This document shows positions 1 to 6,131 of a stretch of DNA of 12,911 nucleotides, piece after piece. The notes beneath the pieces are model-generated. The model saw nothing but the letters and a program-made list of their open reading frames with translations. It made no database searches and was not told the origin of the DNA. Numbering within the stretch: the first letter of the stretch is position 1; each line of letters starts with the position of its first letter. The position numbers and the translations under genes are program-made. The stretch is taken from contig DHIO01000028.1 in the NCBI GenBank assembly GCA_002403855.1, positions 63,263-76,173 of the forward strand, in the 5' to 3' direction. The stretch is from Acidimicrobiia bacterium UBA4744. GTDB lineage: Bacteria; Actinomycetota; Acidimicrobiia; Spongiisociales; UBA4744.

Positions 1-219
1 CTTGTAGTAGCGGCGGAACTGCCGTTCCAGCACACCGTACATCGCTCGCAGCTTCTGCTTCTCACGCAACTGAACGAGGTAGTCGCTTTCCCGGACACGG
101 CCGCGCCCATGCTCACCAGGAGGGTACGGCCGCTTGTCGACGGCACACTTCTTGGACTGACAAAGCGGCTGTCGTGCCCGGCGGCATTGCTTGTGCGTTG
201 GCCCTGTGTATCGTGCCAT
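1..219 (-). CDS. rpsD: Ribosomal protein S4 (uS4), N-terminal part, cut by window edge
   Basis: Small-subunit primary assembly protein that binds 16S rRNA; in many bacteria it also represses the alpha operon. The first 73 codons are visible and the frame runs off the left edge. The start MARYTGP, the block RPYPPGEHG and the block LREKQKLRAMYGVLERQFRR identify S4. The ATG lies 2 nt after the rpsK stop, with GGAGAGG upstream. The N-terminal zinc knuckle is unusual: potential ligands are His9, Cys12, Cys20 and Cys25, whereas the classic zinc-type S4 has four cysteines with a longer second spacing. The RNA-binding S4 domain would lie off-window. The call is secure; metal binding is inferred. Confidence 0.95.
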   Translation of the reverse strand, partial: MARYTGPTHKQCRRARQPLCQSKKCAVDKRPYPPGEHGRGRVRESDYLVQLREKQKLRAMYGVLERQFRRYYK

Positions 220-221
220 CC

Positions 222-614
222 TCAACCTCTCCGGCGTTTCTTCAGACGGACCCCGTTGTGCGGGATGGGGGTGATATCCCTGATTCCCGAGATCTCCATA
301 CCCATGTTTTGCAGGGTGCGAACCGCGGTCTCTCGCCCTCCCCCGTTTCCGGAGACGATCACGTCGAGTTTGCGAACCCCGTGCTCTCCGGCCTGCCGGG
401 CCGCCTCTTCAGCGGCGACCTGCGCCGCATAGGGGGTTGATTTGCGGGATCCCTTGAAACCTACCGAGCCACCGGAAGTCCACACGATCGTGTTTCCCGC
501 CACATCCGTGATGTTGATGATCGTGTTGTTGAAGCTGGCGGTGATATGCGCCTGCCCGTGGCTGATGTTCTTCCGTTCGCGACGGCGAACGCGTTTTGGT
601 TGCTGCTCTGCCAA
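222..614 (-). CDS. rpsK: Ribosomal protein S11 (uS11)
   Basis: Platform protein of the 30S subunit that contacts 16S rRNA near the E site. The length of 130 aa is normal. ERKNISHGQAHITASFNNT and the end ITPIPHNG followed by a basic tail identify it. I chose the TTG at 612-614 as the start. It follows AGGGG by 7 nt and gives MAEQQPKRVRRRERKN, like other S11 proteins. A much longer open frame upstream lies inside rpsM and is not coding. A second TTG at 618-620 is too close to the ribosome binding site. Two motifs differ from the family norm: the usual KGPGxGRE loop reads SGNGGGRE (residues 88-95), and the usual HNGCRPPKRRR end reads HNGVRLKKRRR. It starts 10 nt after rpsM. Confidence 0.96.
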   Translation of the reverse strand: MAEQQPKRVRRRERKNISHGQAHITASFNNTIINITDVAGNTIVWTSGGSVGFKGSRKSTPYAAQVAAEEAARQAGEHGVRKLDVIVSGNGGGRETAVRTLQNMGMEISGIRDITPIPHNGVRLKKRRRG

Positions 615-621
615 CTTCAAA

Positions 622-626
622 CCCCT
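622..626 (-). promoter_or_regulatory. Ribosome binding site that decides the rpsK start
   Basis: AGGGG on the minus strand overlaps the TAG stop of rpsM and sits 7 nt before the TTG at 612-614. This spacing favours that TTG over the TTG at 618-620 and over the long upstream frame. It implies coupling of rpsK translation to rpsM. Confidence 0.7.
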
Positions 627-1002
627 ACTTCGTGACCTTCTTCTTGCCGGCAATGGCCATTCGGCGACCCTTGCGGGTTCGAGCGTTGGTGTGGGTGCGC
701 TGCCCGCGCACCGGGAGTCCCCGGCGGTGACGAACTCCCTGGTAGGAACCGATCTCAACCTTCCGTTTGATGTTCTGGGCCACTTCCCGGCGTAGGTCAC
801 CCTCGACCTGAAAATTCTGATCGAGGAACCGGCGGATCCGCACCACTTCGTCGTCGGTGAGGTCCCGCACCTTCGTCCCCCGATCGATGTCGAGGTTGTC
901 GCATACCTGGTGGGCCCGGGTCTGCCCGACGCCGTAGATATAGGTGAGAGCGATTTCCAGTCTCTTCTCGCGAGGAAGATCCACCCCTGAAATACGAGCC
1001 AT
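625..1002 (-). CDS. rpsM: Ribosomal protein S13 (uS13)
   Basis: Head protein of the 30S subunit that contacts the P-site tRNA through its C-terminal tail and forms bridge contacts with the 50S subunit. It has 125 aa, the usual length. The helix-two-turn-helix region with YIYGVGQTRA (residues 21-30), then RGLPVRGQRTHTNARTRKG and a lysine-rich end, is diagnostic. The ATG at 1000-1002 is chosen because it gives MARISGVDLP and is preceded by AGGGG at proper spacing; a TTG just upstream would add only one residue. It starts 4 nt after the rpmJ stop. Confidence 0.98.
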   Translation of the reverse strand: MARISGVDLPREKRLEIALTYIYGVGQTRAHQVCDNLDIDRGTKVRDLTDDEVVRIRRFLDQNFQVEGDLRREVAQNIKRKVEIGSYQGVRHRRGLPVRGQRTHTNARTRKGRRMAIAGKKKVTK

Positions 1003-1006
1003 CAAA

Positions 1007-1120
1007 CTACCCCTGACGCTGCTTGTGCCTTGGATTGGAGCAGATCACCCAAACGCGACCGTGCCGCCGAATGATCCGGCACTTCTCGCACATCTTCTTT
1101 GTCGAAGGACGGACCTTCAT
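1007..1120 (-). CDS. rpmJ: Ribosomal protein L36 (bL36), zinc-binding form
   Basis: A 37-residue large-subunit protein that binds 23S rRNA late in assembly. It was found by reading the strand by hand because of its size. The product starts MKVRPSTKKMCEKC and ends RHKQRQG. Cys11, Cys14, Cys27 and His32 form the zinc ribbon of the zinc-containing (C+) paralogue. The ATG follows GGAG by 7 nt. In most actinobacteria infA precedes this gene. Here the 180-bp upstream gap holds no IF-1 sequence. Confidence 0.97.
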   Translation of the reverse strand: MKVRPSTKKMCEKCRIIRRHGRVWVICSNPRHKQRQG

Positions 1121-1300
1121 GACTGTCTCCAACTCATTCTCGGCCGATCCGCCCGCAGCGGGACGCCTCCGGGCCGTCTTCTACCGGTCCAGACGCCAGT
1201 TCCGGGCGGGTTAGATGACGGTTCGCCGCGCCCGAATCGCGCGAACGCTCTTCAGCACGGGCACCCTGAGACGGGCCCCAGCGGACCCGAGGAGACAAGA
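1121..1300 (-). other. 180-bp gap between map and rpmJ, with hairpins, no infA
   Basis: This is the longest stretch without a recognised gene. It is too short for the roughly 72-codon infA usual at this place, and no frame resembles IF-1. Just after the map stop, 1272-1289 can form a 7-bp stem with one G-U pair and a 4-nt loop; no U-run follows, so it is not a classic terminator. The segment 1221-1246 can form a 9-bp stem with one bulged base and a 7-nt loop. A 15-codon basic GTG-started ORF (1211-1258) overlaps that hairpin and has AGGG upstream; I do not call it a gene. I see no clear -10/-35 pair. The rpmJ ribosome binding site GGAG is at the end. Confidence 0.6.
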
Positions 1301-2113
1301 CTAGCCACCTGCGGGCGTTACGACCAAATCGTCCTCGGTGGCTTCCAGGAGCGTCATCACCCTCGGGCCCTTGTCCGTCACTGCGATCGTGTGCTCGAAG
1401 TGTGCCGACAAGCTCCCGTCCGCGGTTGCCACCGTCCAGCCGTCCGGATCAACAAAGGTCTCGTGCCCACCGAGATTGAACATCGGCTCGATACAGATGG
1501 CCATCCCCTTCTTGAGTTTGGTACCCGTACCCGGTTTGCCGTAGTTGGGGACCTGCGGGTCCTCGTGCATCTGTCGACCAATGCCGTGCCCAACGTACTC
1601 TCGCACCACCCCAAAACCGTGCACGTTTGCCTCGCTCTCGACGGCATGGCCGATGTCGCCTAGTCGTGCCCCGGCCTTCACCTGGGCGATGCCCGCCGCC
1701 AGCGCTCGCTCGGTTGTGTCGATCAATAGTTGAGCCTCCGGCGAGGTTTCCCCAATCGGGAAAGTGATCGCCGCATCGCCGTGGAAGCCTTCGAAGATGG
1801 CACCGGCGTCGACCGACAGAATGTCACCCTCCACGAGCCGGTAGTCGGAAGGTATACCGTGCACGATCACCGAGTTGGGCGATGTGCAGATGTTGGCGGG
1901 ATAGCCGTGGTATCCCAGGAAGGAAGGCGTGCAACCGCCGGCCCGGATCACCTCGGCGGCGATCGCATCGAGCTCCTTCAATGTGACACCGGGAACCCCG
2001 GCTTGCTTGACGGTCTTCAACACGGTGGCCACGGTTCGGCCGGCCACCGCCATCTTCTCGAATTCTCGACGGCTCTTGATGGTGATCAACTGGTGTCTCG
2101 CTTCGCCCGACAC
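1301..2113 (-). CDS. map: Methionine aminopeptidase, type I
   Basis: Cytosolic dinuclear metalloprotease that removes the initiator methionine from nascent proteins. The pita-bread fold ligands are all visible: Asp102 (VDAG), Asp113 (HGDAA), His176 (VGHGIG), Glu209 (IEPMF) and Glu240 (HFEHT). His85 in HGIP is the substrate-side histidine. With 270 aa it is a type Ia enzyme without the 60-residue insert of type II or an N-terminal zinc finger. The GTG at 2111-2113 is the first start codon after the in-frame stop, but it lacks a clear ribosome binding site. A TTG at 2087-2089 would give the more usual short start ending in ITIKS, so the start is uncertain. It follows secY directly by 46 nt; adk, usually between them, is missing. 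Confidence 0.97.
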   Translation of the reverse strand: MSGEARHQLITIKSRREFEKMAVAGRTVATVLKTVKQAGVPGVTLKELDAIAAEVIRAGGCTPSFLGYHGYPANICTSPNSVIVHGIPSDYRLVEGDILSVDAGAIFEGFHGDAAITFPIGETSPEAQLLIDTTERALAAGIAQVKAGARLGDIGHAVESEANVHGFGVVREYVGHGIGRQMHEDPQVPNYGKPGTGTKLKKGMAICIEPMFNLGGHETFVDPDGWTVATADGSLSAHFEHTIAVTDKGPRVMTLLEATEDDLVVTPAGG

Positions 2114-2141
2114 GCACCCGGCACCCGGTATTTGGCGTTCG

Positions 2142-2170
2142 TCTTGACGTGAGCTTCGCTCACGTCAAGA
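2142..2170 (-). repeat. Perfect 13-bp hairpin over the secY stop codon
   Basis: Arms 2142-2154 and 2158-2170 are exact inverted complements, separated by a 3-nt loop (GAA in the transcript). One arm contains the last codons and the TGA of secY (2160-2162). No run of U follows in the direction of transcription, so it is not a standard intrinsic terminator. It could protect or process the mRNA, slow ribosomes at the secY stop, or be an adk deletion scar. The structure itself is read directly; the function is unknown. Confidence 0.85.
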
Positions 2171-3488
2171 ACCCTTCGTAGTTCCGCATCGTCAACTGGC
2201 TTTCGATCTGCTTCATCGTCTCGAGGGCAACCCCCACGACGATGAGGATCGACACACCCCCAAAACCAACACTGACGTCCCAAATGGCGCCGCCGATAGA
2301 GGGGAGGATGGCCACGATGCCGAGGAAGAGAGACCCCGGCAACGTTATTCGGTTGAGGATGTGCTCCAGATGCCGGGCCGTTTGGCTGCCGGGACGCACG
2401 CCGGGCACGAAGCCGCCCTGGCGTTGGATCATCTCTGCTTGCCGAACCGGATCGAACTGGATCGCGGTGTAGAAGTAGGTGAAGAAGATGATCAATACGA
2501 ACAGTAGGAATATGTAGAACGTACTGACGCCTTGACTGTTTCCGATGTTGATATCGATCCAGTTGCGAACGCTGGTCATGAACCCACCTGCATCGGTTGG
2601 GATGGCGGTCGCAATCAGCACCGGGAAGTACATCATGCTGGTAGCGAAGATCACCGGAATCACGCCGGCGGTGTTCACTTTTAGCGGAATATAGGTGCTC
2701 TGCCCGCCCATGACGCGCCGTCCCCGCACGCGCTTGGCAAACTGAATCGGGATCCGTCGTTGTCCCTGCTCCACGTAGATGATCCCGGCGATCATCACCA
2801 AGAACATCACGATGAAGACACTGAAGATCAGCCCACCGCCCGGTCGACCGGCGCCAATGGTGCCGGCGTAGATCACCGCGAAACTGGCCGGCAGCTGACT
2901 CACAATGGAAACGAAGATCACCAGGGACATGCCGTTTCCAACTCCGCGCTGGGTGATCAGCTCGCCGATCCACATGATGAACGCGGTACCGGCCGTCATC
3001 GTCAGCACGATCAGAGCCACCCGCGGCGCGGTGTAGTCCTCGGGGGCGATCAGCAGAATCCCGCCCGTTAGGGAGCCGCGGCTGAAGAGGTAGGTAATAC
3101 CGGTCGACTGCAGCAAGGCCAGCACCACGGTGAGGTAGCGGGTCCACTGGGTAATGATCTTGCGACCCGACTCACCCTCGTCCTGCAGGCGCTGCAACCG
3201 GGGGATCACCACGGCCAGCAACTGCATGATGATGCTCGAGGTGATGTAGGGCATGATGCCGAGACTGAAGACCGAGAACCGCTCGAGCGCACCGCCGGAG
3301 AAGAGATTCAACAGGCCGATGATTCCTGCCGACTCCGAGGACGCGGCCAGTTCCTCGACGGCGTTGAGATCGACACCCGGCACCGGGATGGCAGTACCCA
3401 ACCGGTACACGGCAAACATGGCCAGCGTGAACAGGATCTTCCGGCGAAGGTCCGGGATCTTGAACATGTAGCGGTAGATGGAAAGCAT
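2160..3488 (-). CDS. secY: Protein translocase subunit SecY
   Basis: Central channel of the SecYEG translocon in the cytoplasmic membrane, moving preproteins with SecA and inserting membrane proteins from ribosomes. It has 442 aa and about ten hydrophobic segments, near residues 17-35, 72-97, 115-135, 155-175, 186-200, 219-239, 275-295, 325-345, 383-400 and 407-424. Family marks are PDLRRK at the start, GIMPYITSSIIMQL in TM2, GQRRIPIQFAKR in the C4 loop that contacts ribosome and SecA, RQGGFVPGVRPG in the C5 loop, and the end MRNYEGFL. The ATG gives MLSIYRYMFKIPDLRRK. It lacks a strong ribosome binding site: only GAGAA, part of a 7-bp repeat array, lies at the right distance. Confidence 0.98.
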   Translation of the reverse strand: MLSIYRYMFKIPDLRRKILFTLAMFAVYRLGTAIPVPGVDLNAVEELAASSESAGIIGLLNLFSGGALERFSVFSLGIMPYITSSIIMQLLAVVIPRLQRLQDEGESGRKIITQWTRYLTVVLALLQSTGITYLFSRGSLTGGILLIAPEDYTAPRVALIVLTMTAGTAFIMWIGELITQRGVGNGMSLVIFVSIVSQLPASFAVIYAGTIGAGRPGGGLIFSVFIVMFLVMIAGIIYVEQGQRRIPIQFAKRVRGRRVMGGQSTYIPLKVNTAGVIPVIFATSMMYFPVLIATAIPTDAGGFMTSVRNWIDINIGNSQGVSTFYIFLLFVLIIFFTYFYTAIQFDPVRQAEMIQRQGGFVPGVRPGSQTARHLEHILNRITLPGSLFLGIVAILPSIGGAIWDVSVGFGGVSILIVVGVALETMKQIESQLTMRNYEGFLT

Positions 3489-3494
3489 GAAGAG

Positions 3495-3536
3495 TTCTCA
3501 GTCCTCAGTTGTCAGTTTTCGGTTCTCAGTTGCCGG
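3495..3536 (-). repeat. Degenerate 7-bp tandem array, six units, before secY
   Basis: Read on the minus strand there are six heptamers: CCGGCAA, CTGAGAA, CCGAAAA, CTGACAA, CTGAGGA, CTGAGAA. They end 6 nt before the secY ATG. The consensus is CTGAGAA. The array occupies the place of the ribosome binding site and supplies its only purine-rich bases. It is one of four different heptamer arrays in the cluster. Confidence 0.85.
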
Positions 3537-3597
3537 TGGTAGTCGTCGGTTCGAGCACACGGCTCCCTACATTACTGATAGCCGACGACTGAACCAC
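3536..3597 (-). repeat. Imperfect inverted repeat in the rplO-secY gap
   Basis: AGTCGTCGG at 3541-3549 is exactly complementary to CCGACGACT at 3582-3590. The stem extends by five more pairs (3536-3540 with 3593-3597) across a 2-nt bulge, enclosing a loop of about 32 nt. No U-run follows. The 118-bp gap (3489-3606) contains nothing else beyond this structure and the adjoining heptamer array. Confidence 0.7.
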
Positions 3598-3606
3598 TTA
3601 TGGCTC

Positions 3607-4065
3607 CTATTCGATGACCTCCGCAGTACCTCCCGCCGCTTCGATCTTGGCAACGGCCTTCCTGCTGAACGCATGAGCCCGGACCGTGAGGGGTTTGGCG
3701 ATATCGCCCTCTGCCAGCACCTTCACCCGACCGCGCTTCTTCACCAAGCCCCGGTCGCGGAGGTCGTCGGGCGTGACGGTGGTCTTCGCCCTGAAGTCGT
3801 TCAGTCGATCGACGTTGACCACCGCGAAGTACTCCTTGTTCGGATTGTTGAACCCGCGCAGTTTGGGGAGCCGTCTGGCCAGCGGGGTTTGGCCGCCCTC
3901 GAAGCCGGGCCGGAGCTTGCTGCGAGCATTCAGCCCTTTGGTGCCGCGTCCGGCGGTCTTGCCGCGCCTGCCCCCCTCACCGCGACCCACCCGGATCTTG
4001 GCCTTCCTGGAGCTCGGCGCAGGCTTCAAGTGGTGGAGTTGGAGTTTCGTTTGTTTCTCGGTCAT
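3607..4065 (-). CDS. rplO: Ribosomal protein L15 (uL15)
   Basis: Large-subunit protein with a long basic N-terminal arm that threads into 23S rRNA and a globular C-terminal domain. It has 152 aa, typical of bacteria. The first third holds the glycine/arginine-rich signature GRGEGGRRGKTAGRGTKG, followed by FEGGQTPLARRLPKLRGF. The ATG is preceded by AAGGA at 5 nt. It lies between rpmD (27-nt gap with a heptamer repeat) and secY (118-nt gap), the standard spc order. Confidence 0.98.
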   Translation of the reverse strand: MTEKQTKLQLHHLKPAPSSRKAKIRVGRGEGGRRGKTAGRGTKGLNARSKLRPGFEGGQTPLARRLPKLRGFNNPNKEYFAVVNVDRLNDFRAKTTVTPDDLRDRGLVKKRGRVKVLAEGDIAKPLTVRAHAFSRKAVAKIEAAGGTAEVIE

Positions 4066-4075
4066 TTTCTTCCTT

Positions 4076-4095
4076 GTACTGAGTACTGAGTACTA
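4076..4095 (-). repeat. Short 7-bp tandem repeat between rpmD and rplO
   Basis: The plus strand reads GTACTGA twice, then GTACTA, which on the coding strand is TAGTAC followed by TCAGTAC twice. The repeat begins inside the TAG stop of rpmD and fills most of the 27-nt gap before the rplO ribosome binding site. The unit is 7 bp, as in the other gaps, but its sequence differs. Confidence 0.75.
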
Positions 4096-4278
4096 CTTCT
4101 CCTCGACCTTCACCAGGTGTGCCACCCGGGCGAGCATGCCGCGCACATCCGGCGTGTCGCGATGCTCGACGGTCTGCTGCATGCGGCGCAGGCCCAGGCT
4201 GCGCACAGTCGCTCGTGTCTTTGGTTTCTCACCGATCGTGCTCTTGATGAGCGTCACAGTCAGATTCTTGCCGGCCAT
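4093..4278 (-). CDS. rpmD: Ribosomal protein L30 (uL30)
   Basis: Small large-subunit protein of 61 aa with a ferredoxin-like fold that binds 23S and 5S rRNA. LTVTLIKSTIGEKPKTRATVRSLGLRR covers most of the protein and is diagnostic of bacterial L30. The ATG at 4276-4278 is chosen over a TTG two codons upstream because it follows GAGGG by 6 nt. It starts 2 nt after the rpsE stop, so its ribosome binding site lies in the end of rpsE. Confidence 0.97.
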   Translation of the reverse strand: MAGKNLTVTLIKSTIGEKPKTRATVRSLGLRRMQQTVEHRDTPDVRGMLARVAHLVKVEEK

Positions 4279-4280
4279 GC

Positions 4281-4832
4281 TCAACCCTCTTCGCCAATCT
4301 GGGTGCGCAGCAATTCGGTGGATCGATAAGCCGCCAACAATGCGGGGGGTGTCACGTCCTCGGGACGCTTTCCGCGTAGCTTCGCCACCTCCTCGGGGCG
4401 CCGCTGAGCCAGCAATCCCTGCATGGTCGCCCTCGCCACGTTGAGATGAGTGGGCGATCCGAGCGACTTGGCAAGAGCGTCGCGTATGCCGGCAGCCTCC
4501 AGTATCTGACGGACGGCTCCGCCGGCAATGACCCCGGTGCCGGGAGCGGCGGGTTTCAGCAGGACCCGGGAGGCTCCGTGCACACCGATCACTTCGTGAA
4601 TCAATGTGGTTCCGGCCATGGGAATCGGCACCATGGTCTTCCGGGCGGTTTCCATCCCTTTTTGGATGGCCGCCGGGACCTCTTTTGCCTTGCCGTATCC
4701 AATCCCGACGTTGCCGCGCCCGTCGCCGACTACGACCAATGCGGTGAACGAGAACCTCCGGCCACCCTTGACGACCTTGGCGACCCGGTTGATCTGTACT
4801 ACTCGTTCATCCAGTTGTTGTATCTCGGCCAT
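4281..4832 (-). CDS. rpsE: Ribosomal protein S5 (uS5)
   Basis: Small-subunit protein at the mRNA entry channel that takes part in decoding fidelity and mRNA unwinding. It has 183 aa. The N-terminal double-stranded RNA-binding domain contains VVKGGRRFSFTALVVVGDG and GNVGIGYGKAKEVP. The C-terminal domain carries LLKPAAPGTGVIAGG and VRQILEAAGI. The ATG at 4830-4832 is preferred to a TTG two codons upstream because it follows TAGGAG by 6 nt. It follows rplR by 9 nt. Confidence 0.98.
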   Translation of the reverse strand: MAEIQQLDERVVQINRVAKVVKGGRRFSFTALVVVGDGRGNVGIGYGKAKEVPAAIQKGMETARKTMVPIPMAGTTLIHEVIGVHGASRVLLKPAAPGTGVIAGGAVRQILEAAGIRDALAKSLGSPTHLNVARATMQGLLAQRRPEEVAKLRGKRPEDVTPPALLAAYRSTELLRTQIGEEG

Positions 4833-4841
4833 CGTCAACTC

Positions 4842-5195
4842 CTAAAACTCGAGGCCGGATTCACGGGCCGACTCCGCCAACGCTTTCACCCGGCCGTGGA
4901 ACGGGTACCCGCCCCTGTCGAACACCACCTCGGATACTCCCGCCGCCGAGGCGCGTTCACCGAGCAGTTTGCCTACCTCAGCGGCCGTTGCCACGCTGAG
5001 CGTCTTGTCGCGCAGAACCGCCTCCTGAGAGGAAGCAGCCGCCAGCGTGTGGCCGGAGTCGTCGTCGATGACCTGGGCGGAGATATAGCGGTTGCTACGG
5101 AAGACCGCCAGACGGGGACGGCCTTGGGTGCCGTAGACTCTCTTGCGTACGCGGGTGTGTCGGCGACGCCGGGCTTGTGTGCGTGACCCCTTCAT
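4842..5195 (-). CDS. rplR: Ribosomal protein L18 (uL18)
   Basis: Large-subunit protein that binds 5S rRNA and attaches it to 23S rRNA together with L5. It has 117 aa. The basic N-terminus QARRRRHTRVRKRVYGT, then RPRLAVFRSNRYISAQVIDD and the end VFDRGGYPFHGRVKALAE, are family marks. Its ATG overlaps the rplF stop as ATGA, pointing to coupled translation. Confidence 0.98.
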   Translation of the reverse strand: MKGSRTQARRRRHTRVRKRVYGTQGRPRLAVFRSNRYISAQVIDDDSGHTLAAASSQEAVLRDKTLSVATAAEVGKLLGERASAAGVSEVVFDRGGYPFHGRVKALAESARESGLEF

Positions 5196-5734
5196 CTCGC
5201 CACCCCTGCCTTTCCGGCTTTCCGGCGCACGTACTCGTCCACGTATCGAATCCCCTTGCCCTTGTACGGCTCGGGCGGCCGCACTTTTCTGATATTGGCC
5301 GCCACCTGCCCGACCAGTTCCTTGTCGATGCCACTCACGACGATGCGAGTTTGTTCGGGAACCTCAAACGTGATGCCATCGGGCGCGGCAATCTCCACCG
5401 GGTGGCTATACCCGACCAGCAACTCGAGGTTCTTGCCTTTGAGAGATGCCCGGTACCCAACCCCGACGATGCTCAGTTCTTTGCGGAAGCCCTCCGAAAC
5501 ACCCTCAACCATGTTGGCGAGCAGGGCGCGCGACAAGCCGTGGAGGGCACGGGTCTGCCTCTCCTCGTCGTTACGTTCGACGCGGGCTTCGCCGTCTTCC
5601 ACAACCACCGCCACCCGCTCATGGAAGGTTCGCTCGAGCGTGCCTTTGGGGCCCTTGACCGTAACGTCCTGACCGTCCACCTTCACGTCGATACCCGACG
5701 CAAGGGGCACAGGACTCTTACCAATCCGGCTCAT
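5192..5734 (-). CDS. rplF: Ribosomal protein L6 (uL6)
   Basis: Large-subunit protein near the factor-binding site, made of two similar alpha/beta domains. It has 180 aa. It begins MSRIGKSPVPL; VTVKGPKGTLERTFH is in domain 1, and PPEPYKGKGIRYVDEYVRRK near the C-terminus is the conserved rRNA contact. The ATG at 5732-5734 comes 1 nt after the rpsH stop. The frame stays open further upstream, but that part overlaps rpsH. Confidence 0.98.
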   Translation of the reverse strand: MSRIGKSPVPLASGIDVKVDGQDVTVKGPKGTLERTFHERVAVVVEDGEARVERNDEERQTRALHGLSRALLANMVEGVSEGFRKELSIVGVGYRASLKGKNLELLVGYSHPVEIAAPDGITFEVPEQTRIVVSGIDKELVGQVAANIRKVRPPEPYKGKGIRYVDEYVRRKAGKAGVAR

Positions 5735-5735
5735 G

Positions 5736-6131
5736 TCACCACACCTCGCAGACGATCTCACCACCGAGGCGGCGACGCCGCGCTTCGCGGTCGGGCAGCA
5801 ACCCTTGCGACGTGGAAACGACCATCACTCCCAACCCGCCTTGCGATCGGGGAAGCTCCGAAGCTCCTCGATACACGCGGTGGCCCGGAGACGACACCCG
5901 GCGGATACCCTGGATGACCCGGGCGCGTCCGGGTGCATATTTCATGCTGACGGTCAGCTGTTGACCGGGACCCTTCTTGGCGACATCGAAGCCCTCGATG
6001 AAGCCCTCGGCAGCAAGGATCTTGGCGATTTCCACCTTGAGCTTCGACGAAGGCATCGACACGGACTGCTTGACCGCCTGGTTGCCGTTGCGGATTCTCG
6101 TCAGCATGTCGGCGATGGGATCGGTGTTCAT
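5736..6131 (-). CDS. rpsH: Ribosomal protein S8 (uS8)
   Basis: Small-subunit primary binder of the central domain of 16S rRNA; in E. coli it is also the repressor of the spc operon. It has 131 aa. The start DPIADMLTRIRNGN and the end VSTSQGLLPDREARRRRLGG EIVCEVW match bacterial S8. Its ATG overlaps the rpsN stop as TAATG (1 nt shared). Confidence 0.98.
   Translation of the reverse strand: MNTDPIADMLTRIRNGNQAVKQSVSMPSSKLKVEIAKILAAEGFIEGFDVAKKGPGQQLTVSMKYAPGRARVIQGIRRVSSPGHRVYRGASELPRSQGGLGVMVVSTSQGLLPDREARRRRLGGEIVCEVW

Noticed and set aside
222..800. Long S11 reading frame extending far into rpsM
   Set aside because: The extra N-terminal part overlaps rpsM and matches no S11; the TTG at 612-614 with its ribosome binding site fits the family.
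1121..1142. Six-codon frame overlapping the rpmJ ATG
   Set aside because: Too short to judge, and its sequence is explained by the rpmJ ribosome binding site region.
1272..1289. Hairpin after map as a Rho-independent terminator
   Set aside because: The stem is only 7 bp with a G-U pair and no U-run follows; kept only as a structure in the gap description.
944..1663. Long plus-strand frames such as this 239-codon one
   Set aside because: All long plus-strand frames lie opposite conserved ribosomal genes, as expected in GC-rich DNA, and show no recognisable family.
2086..3147. 353-codon frame antiphase to secY on the same strand
   Set aside because: Arg/His/Asp-rich shadow of secY, which covers the region with clear family motifs.
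3489..3606. Promoter for secY or an RNA gene in the rplO-secY gap
   Set aside because: No convincing -10/-35 pair and no tRNA or known ncRNA fold; only the inverted repeat and heptamer array are supportable.
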